From Telmatospirillum sp. (GTDB taxonomy: Bacteria; Pseudomonadota; Alphaproteobacteria; Rhodospirillales; Magnetospirillaceae): a stretch of 64,000 bases of DNA. Shown here one piece after another: positions 10,048 to 20,302 of this stretch (positions within the stretch are counted from its first letter, which is position 1; every line of letters starts with the position of its first letter). The notes under the pieces were generated by a model. It saw nothing but the letters and a program-made list of their open reading frames with translations, did not search any database and had not been told where the DNA came from. The position numbers and the translations under genes were made by a program. The DNA is taken from contig JARLJB010000290.1 of the NCBI GenBank assembly GCA_031291415.1, positions 1-64,000 of the forward strand. Reading direction: 5' to 3'.

Positions 10048-12164
10048 CGTGGTTCACGCCCGTCAGGCACCCCGGTCCGGAGTTCCTCAAGCCAGACACG
10101 GGCGTTGCCGTCCGAAGGAGCCCGCCAATCGCCGCGCGGTGACAGGCTTCCCCCGGCCACCACTTTCGGACCGTTGGGAATGGCCGAACGCTTGAACTGG
10201 CTACCGGCAAAGAACCGGCGGAGAAACAGCTCCATCCAATGACTGATCTCCGCCAGACTGTATGAGCGTTTGCTCTTTTCAGGAAAACCAGCCGGCCACT
10301 CGCCAGCCGCCGCGTCGCCCCAGGCATGGTAGGCGAGAAAGGCGATCTTCGAGGGCCGGAAGCCGTAACGCAGGACGTGGTAGAGCGAGAAATCCTGCAG
10401 GGCAAAGGGACCGACCATCTCTTCGGTGCTTTGTATCGGCTGACCGGCCTCAACCGGCACCAGTTCCGGAGAAATCTCGGTTTGTAGAATCGCCTCAAGA
10501 CATGGCTCCACCGACTGACCGAACTGGTGGGTCTGGATGGCCCAGCGAATCAAATGTTGGATCAGCGTCTTCGGCACGCCGGAATTCACCGCGTAGTGCG
10601 ACATCTGGTCGCCGACCCCGTAGGTGCACCAGCCGAGCGCCAACTCGGAAAGATCCCCGGTGCCGATGACCATGCCATTTCGCTGATTGGCCAAGCGAAA
10701 CAGGTAATCGGTCCGCAAGCCGGCCTGAACATTTTCGAACGTGACGTCGTAGATGGCTTCGCCCCGCGCGAAGGGGTGGTCGAGATCCGCCAGAAGCGTC
10801 CGCGCGGCGGGCCGAATGTCGATTTCGTGAGAGGACACCCCAAGGGCCTGCATGAGAGCGAGAGCGTTGGTCTTGGTGACGTCCGACGTCGCAAAACCCG
10901 GCATGGTGTAGGCCAGGATGTTGGCACGCGGCAGACCGAGAAGATCCATGGTCCTGGCCGCGATAATCAATGCCTGAGTGGAATCAAGACCGCCCGAGAC
11001 ACCGATAACCGGATGTTTGACGCCGGTTGCCCGCAAGCGCTGGGCAAGGCCGGAGACTTGAATATTGTACGCCTCGAAGCAATCCTGGGTCAGTCTGGCC
11101 TTGTCGGATGGTACGAAGGGATAGCGCTCGACGCGGCGGCGAAAACCGATATCGCCAACCGGCGGATCGAGACGGAAGGCAATCCGCCGGAATTGTCCGA
11201 TCGCCGCCTCGAAATGTCGGCGGTTGTCCTCGAAAGATCCCATCCGGATACGTTCCTGACGAAGTCGATCGAGATCGACGTCAGCGATGGCGACGCTGTC
11301 GGAAACCGGGAAGCGTGGCGCTTCCTCCAACAGAACACCGTTCTCGAAGACCATCACTTGGCCATCCCAGGAAAGATCCGTCGTCGATTCACCGGGACCG
11401 GCAGCGGCGTAGAGATAGGCGGCCAGACAACGGGCAGACTGGGATTGCGCGAGCAGACGCCGCGAGTCGGCACGCCCCACGGTAATCGGGCTGCCGGAAA
11501 GATTGGCCAGAACCGTCGCCCCCGCCAGCGCCGCCAGCGAACTCGGAGGCACCGGAAGCCAATAGTCTTCGCAGATTTCCACATGCAGCACGAAACTATC
11601 GAGGTCTTCGGCCTCGAACAGAAGATCCGTCCCAAATGGGACAGCCTTTCCGGCGATGGTGATGGTCGTGTCGCGGACGTCATCGCCGGCGGCGAAATAT
11701 CGCCTTTCGTAGAACTCCCGGTAGTTCGGCAAATAGCTTTTCGGCACGACGCCCAAAATCTGTCCGCGATGAATCACCAGCGCCGTATTGAACAGCCGTC
11801 CGCGGCAGCGGAGGGGTGCCCCGACCACGATCACCGGCAAAAGCCCGGCAGTGACCTCCGCCAACGCCATTGCGGCGCTCTCGACGGCATCAAGCAGTGC
11901 ATCCTGGTGGTGGAGGTCGTCCAGCGCATACCCGGACAGAGAAAGCTCGGGAAAGACCACAAGCCCTGCCCCCTGTTCGCTGCACGACCTGGCCAGTCGG
12001 GCCAGAGCCCGGACATTGGCCTCGGGATCGGCCAGCGCAATCGGCGTGACGCCGGCCGCCACACGGACGAAACCATGCCGATAACAGGACCAGAATTTGT
12101 CGGTCTGGTGCGGAACCGATCTTCCGTCTTCCGGGGGCAGGCGAGACACGGGAACTTTCGTCAT
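10044..12164 (-). CDS. nadE: Glutamine-dependent NAD+ synthetase
   Basis: A 706-residue two-domain enzyme that amidates nicotinic acid adenine dinucleotide to NAD+ using glutamine and ATP. The N-terminal nitrilase-fold glutaminase domain has the Glu-Lys-Cys triad: Glu73 in FPELSLSGY, Lys142 in VPKSYLPNY and Cys198 in EICEDYW. The C-terminal ATP-pyrophosphatase domain carries SGGLDST at 390-396. Length and order match the long glutamine-dependent form, not the short ammonia-only NadE. It is followed on the same strand by no further gene before motB. It probably shares no transcript with the MBL gene upstream (165 bp gap). Confidence 0.92.
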   Translation of the reverse strand: MTKVPVSRLPPEDGRSVPHQTDKFWSCYRHGFVRVAAGVTPIALADPEANVRALARLARSCSEQGAGLVVFPELSLSGYALDDLHHQDALLDAVESAAMALAEVTAGLLPVIVVGAPLRCRGRLFNTALVIHRGQILGVVPKSYLPNYREFYERRYFAAGDDVRDTTITIAGKAVPFGTDLLFEAEDLDSFVLHVEICEDYWLPVPPSSLAALAGATVLANLSGSPITVGRADSRRLLAQSQSARCLAAYLYAAAGPGESTTDLSWDGQVMVFENGVLLEEAPRFPVSDSVAIADVDLDRLRQERIRMGSFEDNRRHFEAAIGQFRRIAFRLDPPVGDIGFRRRVERYPFVPSDKARLTQDCFEAYNIQVSGLAQRLRATGVKHPVIGVSGGLDSTQALIIAARTMDLLGLPRANILAYTMPGFATSDVTKTNALALMQALGVSSHEIDIRPAARTLLADLDHPFARGEAIYDVTFENVQAGLRTDYLFRLANQRNGMVIGTGDLSELALGWCTYGVGDQMSHYAVNSGVPKTLIQHLIRWAIQTHQFGQSVEPCLEAILQTEISPELVPVEAGQPIQSTEEMVGPFALQDFSLYHVLRYGFRPSKIAFLAYHAWGDAAAGEWPAGFPEKSKRSYSLAEISHWMELFLRRFFAGSQFKRSAIPNGPKVVAGGSLSPRGDWRAPSDGNARVWLEELRTGVPDGREPR

Positions 12165-12329
12165 CAGAAATCGCTTGTCAGTGTCGTGAACTGGGTGAAT
12201 CAGGAACGACGAGGCACGTTAAGCGCGTCGCCATCTGCAAAAGGATAATGCACCTCCGGCACATGGCGCCAAATATTTCGTAACGGTTTTCCAAGGACGC
12301 CGGGGCCGAGAAACACCAAACCTCTAATC

Positions 12330-13157
12330 CTATTCGACCAACAGCGTCATCTCGTCTCGGGAAACAATCGCCCCACCCCACATTTGTCTCGCCTGTCGTT
12401 CGATCTCGGCCATGTCGGCGTCAGCGTGATCCGGGTCATGATGGAAAATGGCCAGTTTTCGCACGCCGGCCCGTCGGCACAGGCGAATCCCCTCCTGCCA
12501 CGTCGAATGCCCCCAGCCGATTTTGGCGGGAAACTCCGCGTCGGTGTAGGTGCTGTCGTAAATCACCAGATCGGCGCCATCGATCAGATCGAGCACCGTC
12601 TGATCCGGCTCTCCTGGAACATGTTCGGTATCCGTGACATAGGCGATCGCCTTGCCACGCAATTCCAGGCGATAGCCCGTGGCGCCGTTAGGATGGCGCA
12701 GCGCGGCCGTCCGCACCGACAATCCTGGGAGAAGATCGGCCAGCGTATCGCCGGCGCGAAAATCTTCATACGTCATTTCAGCCTTGAGGGCGGACAGCGG
12801 CACGGGAAAGGTCGGATCGTTCATCTGGTTGGCAAGGACCGAACGGATGCCGCCGACTGCGGTCAGGTGCCCGGCCAGAACGCGAAACTTCCACCCCGGC
12901 AGATAAAGCGGCGCGAAAAACGGAAAACCATTGATGTGGTCCCAGTGGGTGTGAGTCACCAGGAGAACGCCCGACCCGATGTGCCGGCGGATATAGTCCT
13001 GCCCTAACGCCCGGAGTCCTGTCCCGGCATCCAGAATGACGTTGACATCGTCATAAGCGATTTCGACACAACTGGTGTTGCCGCCGTATCCGATATGGTT
13101 CGGCGACGGACACGCAATGCTCCCTCTGACGCCCCAGAATTTGACTTTGACGGCCAT
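12330..13157 (-). CDS. MBL-fold metallohydrolase (class similar to cAMP phosphodiesterase/RNase Z-like)
   Basis: A 275-residue cytoplasmic metallo-beta-lactamase-fold protein without a signal peptide. It starts with KFWGVRGSIACPSP and has the binuclear zinc motif HTHWDH (69-74, in VTHTHWDHINGFPFF). Later ligands lie near DTEHVPGE and STYTDAEF, with a GWGHSTW segment. The N-terminal WGVRGS signature is typical of a bacterial MBL family often found alone or attached to response-regulator domains, with no settled substrate. A GGAG site lies upstream of the ATG. Its 5' neighbour on the same strand is the SAM hydrolase gene, 162 bp away. Confidence 0.8.
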   Translation of the reverse strand: MAVKVKFWGVRGSIACPSPNHIGYGGNTSCVEIAYDDVNVILDAGTGLRALGQDYIRRHIGSGVLLVTHTHWDHINGFPFFAPLYLPGWKFRVLAGHLTAVGGIRSVLANQMNDPTFPVPLSALKAEMTYEDFRAGDTLADLLPGLSVRTAALRHPNGATGYRLELRGKAIAYVTDTEHVPGEPDQTVLDLIDGADLVIYDSTYTDAEFPAKIGWGHSTWQEGIRLCRRAGVRKLAIFHHDPDHADADMAEIERQARQMWGGAIVSRDEMTLLVE

Positions 13158-13319
13158 GTCCCAGCTCCGAATGCGTCAGACCCGGCGCGGTGGTCGGGCA
13201 TGCCCGGTTATCGGGCGGCATCAACGCTATGAGACATTATCCCCATACGATCCTCAACCGACATTTTGCCCGTCCCGTCGTGGCAGGGAATTGCACGTTG
13301 TTCAGCGTCGACACTCCAC

Positions 13320-14078
13320 TCACCAGGCTGGAGGGCAATCCGTCGGAATGACTTCAACCGGCGCGCCGATGCCGAGACTAAAAAGTCGATCTGCCCGGCC
13401 GCGATTGACGGCGATCTCGACGAGTCCATTGGCGTTCTCGTACCAGAACGGATGCCCGACCGGCACGTCGGAGAAGGTTCTGGCGCGCGGCCGATCCTTC
13501 TCCGCCAGCCGGACAGTGGCGTTCGGCGGCAAAAAAGACGCCCTGAGACCGGTGAGAAGATTACCGTAACCATCGATGTACACGATGGCCGGCAAATCAT
13601 CTGGCCAGTCGGCAAACCGCGGAACGCTGCCGAGACGCATTCCGGCAAGCTCCGGTGCCTTGCCGACCGCCAACCGTCCGGCCACAGGTGCGAACAAATC
13701 GCGTCCATGGAAGCTTGGGGAGACAGCCCCATCGGCCGGCAGGATATGGTAACTTTCCACCGACCGGCCTCGTCGTTGCACCAACTCGAACAGGCCATTG
13801 CCCGGCCCGACGAACCATCTGCCATCGACCAGCAGGGCGACGGCCGGTCTGTCGCTCCCCACGCCGGGATCGACGACGCAAAGAAAGACGCTCCCCATCG
13901 GAAAAACATCAGCGCCAGCGTAAGCAGCCAAAAGATAGGCCGATTCCAAAGGCCGCTGGGACGGGGCGTCGGCGAAAAGATCGATCACCGGCACGCCCGG
14001 AGCTTCCCGCCAAAGCGCCGCCTTGACCTGGCCGGTGTAGGGGCCTGCAAGGCCGAAATCGGAGTAGAGGACGATCAT
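13320..14078 (-). CDS. SAM hydroxide adenosyltransferase (DUF62, SAM hydrolase)
   Basis: A 252-residue member of the DUF62 family, which also contains fluorinase and chlorinase. It begins MIVLYSDFGLAGPYTGQVKAAL, with the conserved DFG near residue 7. It contains FLCVVDPGVGSDRPAVA (near 65-80), the FVGPGNGLFELV segment, and a C-terminal domain with IVYIDGYGNLLTG. Characterised relatives split S-adenosylmethionine into adenosine and methionine using an activated hydroxide. The halogenase-specific 23-residue loop is not obvious. An AAGGA site is six bases before the ATG. Confidence 0.82.
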   Translation of the reverse strand: MIVLYSDFGLAGPYTGQVKAALWREAPGVPVIDLFADAPSQRPLESAYLLAAYAGADVFPMGSVFLCVVDPGVGSDRPAVALLVDGRWFVGPGNGLFELVQRRGRSVESYHILPADGAVSPSFHGRDLFAPVAGRLAVGKAPELAGMRLGSVPRFADWPDDLPAIVYIDGYGNLLTGLRASFLPPNATVRLAEKDRPRARTFSDVPVGHPFWYENANGLVEIAVNRGRADRLFSLGIGAPVEVIPTDCPPAW

Positions 14079-14517
14079 CGCAATCCTTGAGTCCAGGGGT
14101 AGATCAGATCAGATGCACCCGGGTGTCGACAACCCATTTCGCGAGGGTGTCAGACAGGGTTGAGGGAGAAACCATAAATATATTGTGACTTTTATGGCAG
14201 AGTAAAAAACTGTAATGCAAGCATCACATGCGATTTAGGAATACTTTCCGCAAGTACACACTGGGATAATAAATAGATATTTTTGCATACATGCCTCAAT
14301 AATGAGTTTTACATTACCGTACACACCATGAATTGTCTTAAATATTATTGTAAATGCGTTAAAACAATTTACGCGTGCAGTTTGATCGACAATCTTATGC
14401 CTATTGCTCCGAGATAATTTTCTTGAAGCAAAAACTTTTTATCCAACGAAAGCTTTGACAAACTTGTAGCCGAGTAGTTTACATCGAAGATAGCGATAAA
14501 GGGATGGAGGTCCCAAG
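14079..14517. other. AT-rich intergenic region upstream of the TetR gene
   Basis: About 440 bases, markedly more AT-rich than the flanking genes. A dyad, GTAAAT (14350-14355) with ATTTAC (14367-14372), is a possible operator. TTGACA at 14455-14460 could be a -35 element for the TetR gene, but the -10 candidate 17 bp downstream is poor. No coding sequence or stable RNA was recognised. Confidence 0.4.
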
Positions 14518-15168
14518 GTGAAGAGCGGAAATGGACACCGGAAGCGGTTGCCGCGTGCCGAACGCGAACGTTTAATTGTCGAGGAGGCTGTCCGCTTCTT
14601 CGCGGAAGTTGGGTTTGAAGGCCAGACTCGGGCGCTGGCTGAGCGGCTGGGTGTCACACAGCCCCTGCTCTACCGTTATTTCGCTGACAAGGAAGCCCTG
14701 ATCGAGAGGGTCTTCGACGAGGTTTTCCTCCGCCGTTGGCGACCCGAATGGGAAACTTTGCTCAGCGACCGGTCGCGGCCGCTGTCGGATCGATTGATCG
14801 ACTTCTACCAGAATTATTGCCGAACGATTTTCACGCCGGAATGGATCCGCATTTTCATGTTCGCCGGCCTGAAGGGTGAAATCGTCAACAAGCGCTATTT
14901 CGACATTGTCTTCAACAACGTGCTGAAACCTTTCTGTACCGAGCTGCGTCACGACATGGGGTTGCCGACGATTGACGAAAAGCCGATCTCCGAGGCCGAA
15001 GTCGACCTCGCCTGGGCGCTGCATGGATCGATCTCCTATATCGCCCTGCGAAAATGGATCTACAAACTTTCCGTTCCTGACAACGTCGACCCGTTGATTG
15101 CGGTTTCCGTTTCCGCCTTCATGCAGGGAAGCGGTGACGCGCTGAAACAGATCGTCGCGGCGAACTGA
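14518..15168 (+). CDS. TetR/AcrR-family transcriptional regulator
   Basis: A 216-residue regulator. The N-terminal DNA-binding domain contains the TetR helix-turn-helix (residues 37-56, ending LGVTQPLLYRYFADKEAL), followed by an all-helical ligand domain with the TetR_C-like DFYQNYCRTIF segment. The GTG start at 14518 has GGAGG seven bases upstream, a strong site; no ATG in frame fits. The target is unknown. Its closest downstream neighbour on the same strand is the GT-C membrane protein gene, 79 bp away. The AT-rich region before it could hold its own operator. Confidence 0.88.
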   Translation: MKSGNGHRKRLPRAERERLIVEEAVRFFAEVGFEGQTRALAERLGVTQPLLYRYFADKEALIERVFDEVFLRRWRPEWETLLSDRSRPLSDRLIDFYQNYCRTIFTPEWIRIFMFAGLKGEIVNKRYFDIVFNNVLKPFCTELRHDMGLPTIDEKPISEAEVDLAWALHGSISYIALRKWIYKLSVPDNVDPLIAVSVSAFMQGSGDALKQIVAAN

Positions 15169-15247
15169 TACCGACACCGCCGACCACAGCGTTGTCTTGG
15201 AGCGGGGCCGACTTGACGCCCCCGGCCCGACAGGCTAGCACAGGGCG

Positions 15248-16852
15248 ATGATGCGCCCTGTTCAGCCTCGTCTCATCGCCTGCCTGCTCTACGTCGGCGT
15301 CCCCGCGACCTTCGGCCTGCTTGCACTCCTCCTCGGCATGGACGCCGACTGGGATTTGCGTAATTACCACTACTACAACGCCTGGGCCCTGCTCACCGAT
15401 CGCTATCAGCGTGATATCGCCGTGGCGCAGATCCCGACCTTCTACAATCCCCTTCTCGACGTCCCCTATTTCCTTCTCGCGCAGGTGCTGTCGGCCCGCG
15501 GCGTCGCCTTTGTCCTTGGCGCCCTGCACGGCTTGAATTTCATCGTCCTGGCCTGCCTCGCCGAGCGTCTTTTGACTGTCGCCAATCATTGGAAACGCCT
15601 GGGTATCGCTGCGACCGTGGCCGGATCCGGCGTCTGTGGAGCGGTCGCCCTGTCCGAGGTGGGAACGGTATTCTATGACAATCTGCTCAGTCTCGGCCTG
15701 TTCTGCGCCCTTCTTCTTGGCGTGCATTTCTGGACATCGCTGATCGAACAGGCCTGGCAGCGGGCTCTGCCCCGCGCCTTCGCCGTTGGCCTGCCGGTCG
15801 GCCTGGCTTTCGGATTGAAGCAGACGTCCGTCATCTATGCCGTGGGCCTCTGTCTGGCGCTTCTGGCGACTTTGCCGGCCACGCCCGGACGGCGGATTGT
15901 CGTGACATTTTGTTGCGGCTTGGGCGTCCTCGCCGGATTGGCGGCCGGCGGCGGCTATTGGATGTGGCATCTCTGGCATCTTTACGGGAACCCATTGTTC
16001 CCGATGTTCAACCAAGTCTTCCGCTCGCCCTGGGGGCTGATCGACTCCTATCGCGACACCCAATATCTCGAGGGATCCTCTCTCCGCCACCTGTTCTATC
16101 CGCTGGTCTTCAGCTTTGACAGCCGTCAGGCCAGCGAAATCGTCTTTCGCGACTTCCGCATCCTGGCCGGCTTCTGCCTGCTACCGATGGTCGGACTGGC
16201 GCGGCTGCTCCGCCCGCGAGACGATTTCGGCCGGGGCCTCCTGCATCCAGGTCCGGCGGCCTTTGTCCTGGTCACCGCCGCCGCCTCCTATGTCGTCTGG
16301 CTGCAGTTGTTCGCGCTCTACCGCTATATCACCGCGCTTGAAATGCTGGCGCCGCTGCTGATTGTCCTGTCCGTCGGTTCTTTTTCCCGGCTCGACCGCG
16401 CGCGATTGCCGCTGGCCATTTGCCTGATCGGCCTGCTCGTCGTCAGCACCAGGCCGGGAACCTGGATACGCGTGCCGTTCAGCGAGAAAGCGGTCGAGGC
16501 GACCGTCCCACCGATCAACGATCCCGCCACGACCATCGTTCTGCTGGCCGGACACGAACCGCTGTCCTTTCTGCTGCCGTCATTCCCCGCCGAACTTCGC
16601 TTTCTGCGAATTGACAGCACGTTCACCAATCCCGATCAGACTACGGTCAGGTTCAATGACGTGATGCGCAGCCGGATCGCCCGGCATCAAGGAACCATTC
16701 TGGCGTTGTTCATTCCGACCGAGCGGCATGACGTCATCACGCGTCTTGGTGATTACGGTTTGCAGCTGTCCAGCGCCCCCTGCGCCGCCGTGACCTCACC
16801 GATCGGCGCGGCTGCCTACGACTTGTGCCCGGTGGAGCGATTGGCCCAATAG
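15248..16852 (+). CDS. Polytopic membrane protein, GT-C-like glycosyltransferase candidate
   Basis: A 534-residue protein with about ten hydrophobic segments, starting with a membrane helix at residues 8-28. A luminal/periplasmic loop follows, beginning MDADWDLRNYHYYNAW. An acidic pair right after the first helix is typical of GT-C enzymes that use polyprenyl-phosphate sugars, and this WDLRNYHYYN loop is common to a bacterial family of uncharacterised envelope proteins. The last 110 residues are a soluble tail. It overlaps the end of the convergent GH17 gene by 37 bp. Its placement beside another GT-C protein and a GT2 synthase supports a role in envelope glycan assembly. The donor and acceptor are unknown. 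Confidence 0.65.
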   Translation: MMRPVQPRLIACLLYVGVPATFGLLALLLGMDADWDLRNYHYYNAWALLTDRYQRDIAVAQIPTFYNPLLDVPYFLLAQVLSARGVAFVLGALHGLNFIVLACLAERLLTVANHWKRLGIAATVAGSGVCGAVALSEVGTVFYDNLLSLGLFCALLLGVHFWTSLIEQAWQRALPRAFAVGLPVGLAFGLKQTSVIYAVGLCLALLATLPATPGRRIVVTFCCGLGVLAGLAAGGGYWMWHLWHLYGNPLFPMFNQVFRSPWGLIDSYRDTQYLEGSSLRHLFYPLVFSFDSRQASEIVFRDFRILAGFCLLPMVGLARLLRPRDDFGRGLLHPGPAAFVLVTAAASYVVWLQLFALYRYITALEMLAPLLIVLSVGSFSRLDRARLPLAICLIGLLVVSTRPGTWIRVPFSEKAVEATVPPINDPATTIVLLAGHEPLSFLLPSFPAELRFLRIDSTFTNPDQTTVRFNDVMRSRIARHQGTILALFIPTERHDVITRLGDYGLQLSSAPCAAVTSPIGAAAYDLCPVERLAQ

Positions 16853-18561
16853 GGCACCGACATCAACAACAGCATCAGCGCCCAAAGGATCATCTCGCGA
16901 TTGGAGATCATGGCCTGCAGGATCAATGGAACCTGTTCGGCCAGCGTCGGATGGTCCTTGCTGAAGTCCTCGCCGATTATCGCCAATCCCTCGCTGCCAA
17001 GCGCCGCCGCCGCCGCCAGAAGCAGGCCACGGGCGAACAGTGCCGTGCGGCGTGGCTCCAGATACTCGATGAACAGTCCATCGAAGGCGAAGGCCGCACG
17101 GAGCGGCGATCCGAGACGGCCAGCCTGGACGGCACGAATTGCAAGAAGAACGGCGACACCGAAGACCGGCACGGCAAAATCGATCACCGGAATGTCGCGA
17201 TAGCGGCCGTCGAAGAACAGAAGCGCCGTCCAGACAAAGGCGTAGAGCGCACAGAACAGGCATAAAATCGCACCGCGCCAGCGGTCCACCATGCCCGCGG
17301 TCGGAAGGCGCGCGATCGTTTCTCGCGGATCGGCAAGAAAAACCGAGGCCCGTTCGATGATCGCCAGAGCGAACACCACCGGCAATCCGCCGCGCAGGAA
17401 GGCCCAAATATCCTGCCACCAGCGAAAGCTGACGGCATCGGCGTGAAATGCGGCGGTCACGGCCAACCACGACAACAGCTGGGCGAGACAGGCGAGAACC
17501 AGTCGGCTTCCCAAGCCTGGCAAACCGCGCCCGAAAATCAGAGTGACGAGTGCGCCGGCGGCGATTGCCAGGCCGGCCCGCAGCCGCCAATCAGCCACCT
17601 CGACGACAGGACCGCTCATGTCGAACTTGGCGTGCCGGTCGATATCCAACACCCCCCACGAGGCGCCGACGGTATTTTCCAACGCCGCCTTCCACGGCTG
17701 ATCGAAGGCTTCAACGATGTTGTAGTCGAAATCGTGCCGGGCTGCGATATCGGCCATCTGACGCACGAAACGTGCCTGGTTGACGGTACTGACCACAGCC
17801 GGGCCACGGTCTCGTCCAAGCGACGGCCATCCAGCTTCACCGATCAGAATGGGTTTGCCGGGGAACGTTTCGCGGATTTTATCGACGATGCGGACGACAT
17901 GCTCTTCCACGTGGTCGATGGCCACCGGCTCATCCTCCCAGAATGGCAGAATATGGATGGTGATGTAGTCGACCTCGCGCCCCACCTCCGGATTCTTGAG
18001 ATAAAACGCCCAGACATCGGCATAGGACACGGGCTGTTTTACCGCAGCCTTGACACGACGGATGTAGGAAACCAGTTCGTCCGGCGGCAGATCGCGACGT
18101 AGCAGCACCTCGTTGCCGACAATGACTCTTTCGATCGAATCGGGATGCGCGTTGGCCGCCTTGATCAGAGCCTCGACCTCAAGATCGTTGGTTTCCTTCT
18201 TGGTGCCCAGCCACGCGCCGAAGGTCACCTTCAAACCGTATTTGGCGGCCAGATCGGGAACCACGTCCAAGCCTTCGCGGGCCGTGTAGGTTCGAATGCC
18301 GCGCGTCCGCCCGACCAGGGCCGTCATGTCCTCTTCCACCTGACTGGGAGTCGGATAAGTCTTGGTCAAGGGGCTCTGGCCACGGCGAAACGGCGCGAAG
18401 GAAACGCTCCGCAAAGGTTCGTTCCACGAAGGCTCGACGGGAACCGGACGATCGAAAAAGAACCACAGCAAGGCTGCTACGGCGGCGGAAGTCGCTACGG
18501 CGACGACGAGAGAGAGTAATCGCATGACGGCGACTATATCGGGGCTGGCACGGCGAGGCAT
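16816..18561 (-). CDS. Membrane-anchored GH17-family glycoside hydrolase/transglycosylase
   Basis: A 581-residue protein with an N-terminal membrane anchor (about 14-37), then a GH17-like barrel domain to about residue 325, then six or more C-terminal membrane helices. The GH17 acid/base lies in VIVGNEVLL (Glu151) and the nucleophile in IGEAGWPS (Glu242). Bacterial GH17 proteins act on beta-1,3-glucans and in some Proteobacteria cyclise or transfer glucan chains. An internal ATG at 18525 (12 residues shorter) is an alternative start; neither has a strong ribosome site. It is last of three same-strand genes (GT2, GT39-like, GH17) separated by about 30 bp each, a probable operon. Confidence 0.8.
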   Translation of the reverse strand: MPRRASPDIVAVMRLLSLVVAVATSAAVAALLWFFFDRPVPVEPSWNEPLRSVSFAPFRRGQSPLTKTYPTPSQVEEDMTALVGRTRGIRTYTAREGLDVVPDLAAKYGLKVTFGAWLGTKKETNDLEVEALIKAANAHPDSIERVIVGNEVLLRRDLPPDELVSYIRRVKAAVKQPVSYADVWAFYLKNPEVGREVDYITIHILPFWEDEPVAIDHVEEHVVRIVDKIRETFPGKPILIGEAGWPSLGRDRGPAVVSTVNQARFVRQMADIAARHDFDYNIVEAFDQPWKAALENTVGASWGVLDIDRHAKFDMSGPVVEVADWRLRAGLAIAAGALVTLIFGRGLPGLGSRLVLACLAQLLSWLAVTAAFHADAVSFRWWQDIWAFLRGGLPVVFALAIIERASVFLADPRETIARLPTAGMVDRWRGAILCLFCALYAFVWTALLFFDGRYRDIPVIDFAVPVFGVAVLLAIRAVQAGRLGSPLRAAFAFDGLFIEYLEPRRTALFARGLLLAAAAALGSEGLAIIGEDFSKDHPTLAEQVPLILQAMISNREMILWALMLLLMSVPYWANRSTGHKS

Positions 18562-18590
18562 CAGCTTTCTGTGACACCCGCGGGCGGGCC

Positions 18591-20270
18591 CTAATTGTTT
18601 TTGTTTTTCAGATAGCGGCGGTCCTTGACCACCGACAAGGCGACGCCAAAACGTTCGACCGAAATGATCTGTCGACCCTCAAAATGGCGATGACAATTTG
18701 CCTGGGTGAAAGCCACCAGGAAATCCGCGTCCTCGAGTTTCTTGGTGAATTCCATGTACTCGGGAAAGAAATAGGCGGCCGACAACCGATGGCCGCAAAC
18801 TGCCACCTTGTAGACGCGGGTAATCGGCTTATCGCCATTTTCCATGGCGATGTATTCGGCGAGATCCTTCGTCGCCTCGACCAGAGAGTTGCCCCAATAG
18901 TCCAGCTCGTAGGCGCCCTGGGCACCCTTAACGCCACCGGTCAACTGGTTGTAATAGACGTATTCATCGGGATGAAGCTGCGCCATCACCCACGTCTGCG
19001 CGACGAAGACCACCGTCAAAAGTGCGGCGAAAAGACGCCCGAATCGTTCGTTTGTGCGGGTAAGGACGGTCCACAGACGATCGATGCCGATGGCGGCGAT
19101 TACCGCCAATGGCGGCACCACGAACAGGAAATGGCGGATACCGTTATAAGCCGTCGGCTTGTAGAAAATGAAGAAGACGATGGGGAAAAAGGCGGCAACG
19201 GCCAGAATGATCATCTGCACGCGACGCATTTCGCCGATATTGGTTCCGCTGGGGAATCGCGGTCCCCGCTGGATCCGGCCGATTCCCCAGATCAGCGCCG
19301 TCAGCCCGGCGCAGAGCACGCCGAACAACACGATTTCCGGCAGATTGACCACCAGATAATCCGGCAGATAGTCGCGTGGAACCTGTGTCGCCTTTACCCA
19401 AATCCCCGCCACCAACGTGTCGATATTGATCGGCAGTTTTGAAAAATCGCGGAGCGCCTCGAACGGATTGAACGGGCTCATGACCCCCCAGGGCCAGAAC
19501 ACGCCCATCACCAGATAGGCGACCAACCCAGCCGGCAACAAGCGACGGACCAAGCCACCAAACCGACGAAGCACGAGGGAAAATTCGTGAGTCTCCCGCC
19601 ACAGGCCCCAAAAGAACAGGAAAACACCGATCGCCAGATAGGGGCCGACAAGGACCGCGGCGACGCGAAGACCAAGCGCGATGCCTAATGTCAGCCCCAG
19701 TTTGACGACCAGTTTGACCGGCGGCGACGGCAATGCGGCAACCACCCGGCAAAGGTAGAACAACGTCCACACCATAGCGGTGGCAAAGGGCGCATCCTTG
19801 GGATTGTTGAAGCTGTGCCCGTAGTAGGCTGGCGTCAGGAGCAGGAGCAGAAGAGCCAGAAAACCGACGCGCTCGCCCCCTAGATGCCGGCCCAGGCGCC
19901 AAGCGCCGGCCAATCCGACGACACCGATCAATCCACCCAACAGATGCCGGGTCTCATATTCGCCGAAAGGCGAGACGAGATTGATCACGGCGGCGATTAG
20001 ATCGAAGAAACCGCCATAGCGGAACAGATCGAGGTAGTTGAACGCCGACATGTCCTGGAAGAAGGACGTATAGAACGCCAGCAATTTGATGCCATAGACG
20101 TTCTGGACTTCCTCGTCGTTGGTGATGCCGTAGTCCTCGAACGTCAGCACCACCATTATGGCGACACCTAACAGGACCAGGCGGGCCAGGTCATGGAAGA
20201 CCACACCCCACTGCCGGTTACCGACGGCAGGTGGCCTGAAGGCGCCCCGCGACGAACTCTCGTTACTCAT
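18591..20270 (-). CDS. GT39/PMT-like membrane glycosyltransferase
   Basis: A 559-residue GT-C protein. The first helix (about 28-44) is followed by the acidic loop FEDYGITNDEEVQ, which carries the Asp/Glu dyad expected of dolichyl/polyprenyl-phosphate-mannose-type transferases. About ten to eleven further membrane segments follow. The C-terminal 130 residues form a periplasmic domain containing the HPDEYVYYNQL segment. Such enzymes move a sugar from an undecaprenyl-phosphate carrier to a lipid or glycan. The upstream GT2 protein could supply that donor. The sugar and acceptor are not determinable here. Confidence 0.78.
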   Translation of the reverse strand: MSNESSSRGAFRPPAVGNRQWGVVFHDLARLVLLGVAIMVVLTFEDYGITNDEEVQNVYGIKLLAFYTSFFQDMSAFNYLDLFRYGGFFDLIAAVINLVSPFGEYETRHLLGGLIGVVGLAGAWRLGRHLGGERVGFLALLLLLLTPAYYGHSFNNPKDAPFATAMVWTLFYLCRVVAALPSPPVKLVVKLGLTLGIALGLRVAAVLVGPYLAIGVFLFFWGLWRETHEFSLVLRRFGGLVRRLLPAGLVAYLVMGVFWPWGVMSPFNPFEALRDFSKLPINIDTLVAGIWVKATQVPRDYLPDYLVVNLPEIVLFGVLCAGLTALIWGIGRIQRGPRFPSGTNIGEMRRVQMIILAVAAFFPIVFFIFYKPTAYNGIRHFLFVVPPLAVIAAIGIDRLWTVLTRTNERFGRLFAALLTVVFVAQTWVMAQLHPDEYVYYNQLTGGVKGAQGAYELDYWGNSLVEATKDLAEYIAMENGDKPITRVYKVAVCGHRLSAAYFFPEYMEFTKKLEDADFLVAFTQANCHRHFEGRQIISVERFGVALSVVKDRRYLKNKNN

Positions 20271-20302
20271 GGGAGAAGCGTAGTCTCCGATATGGGGTCA
20301 CT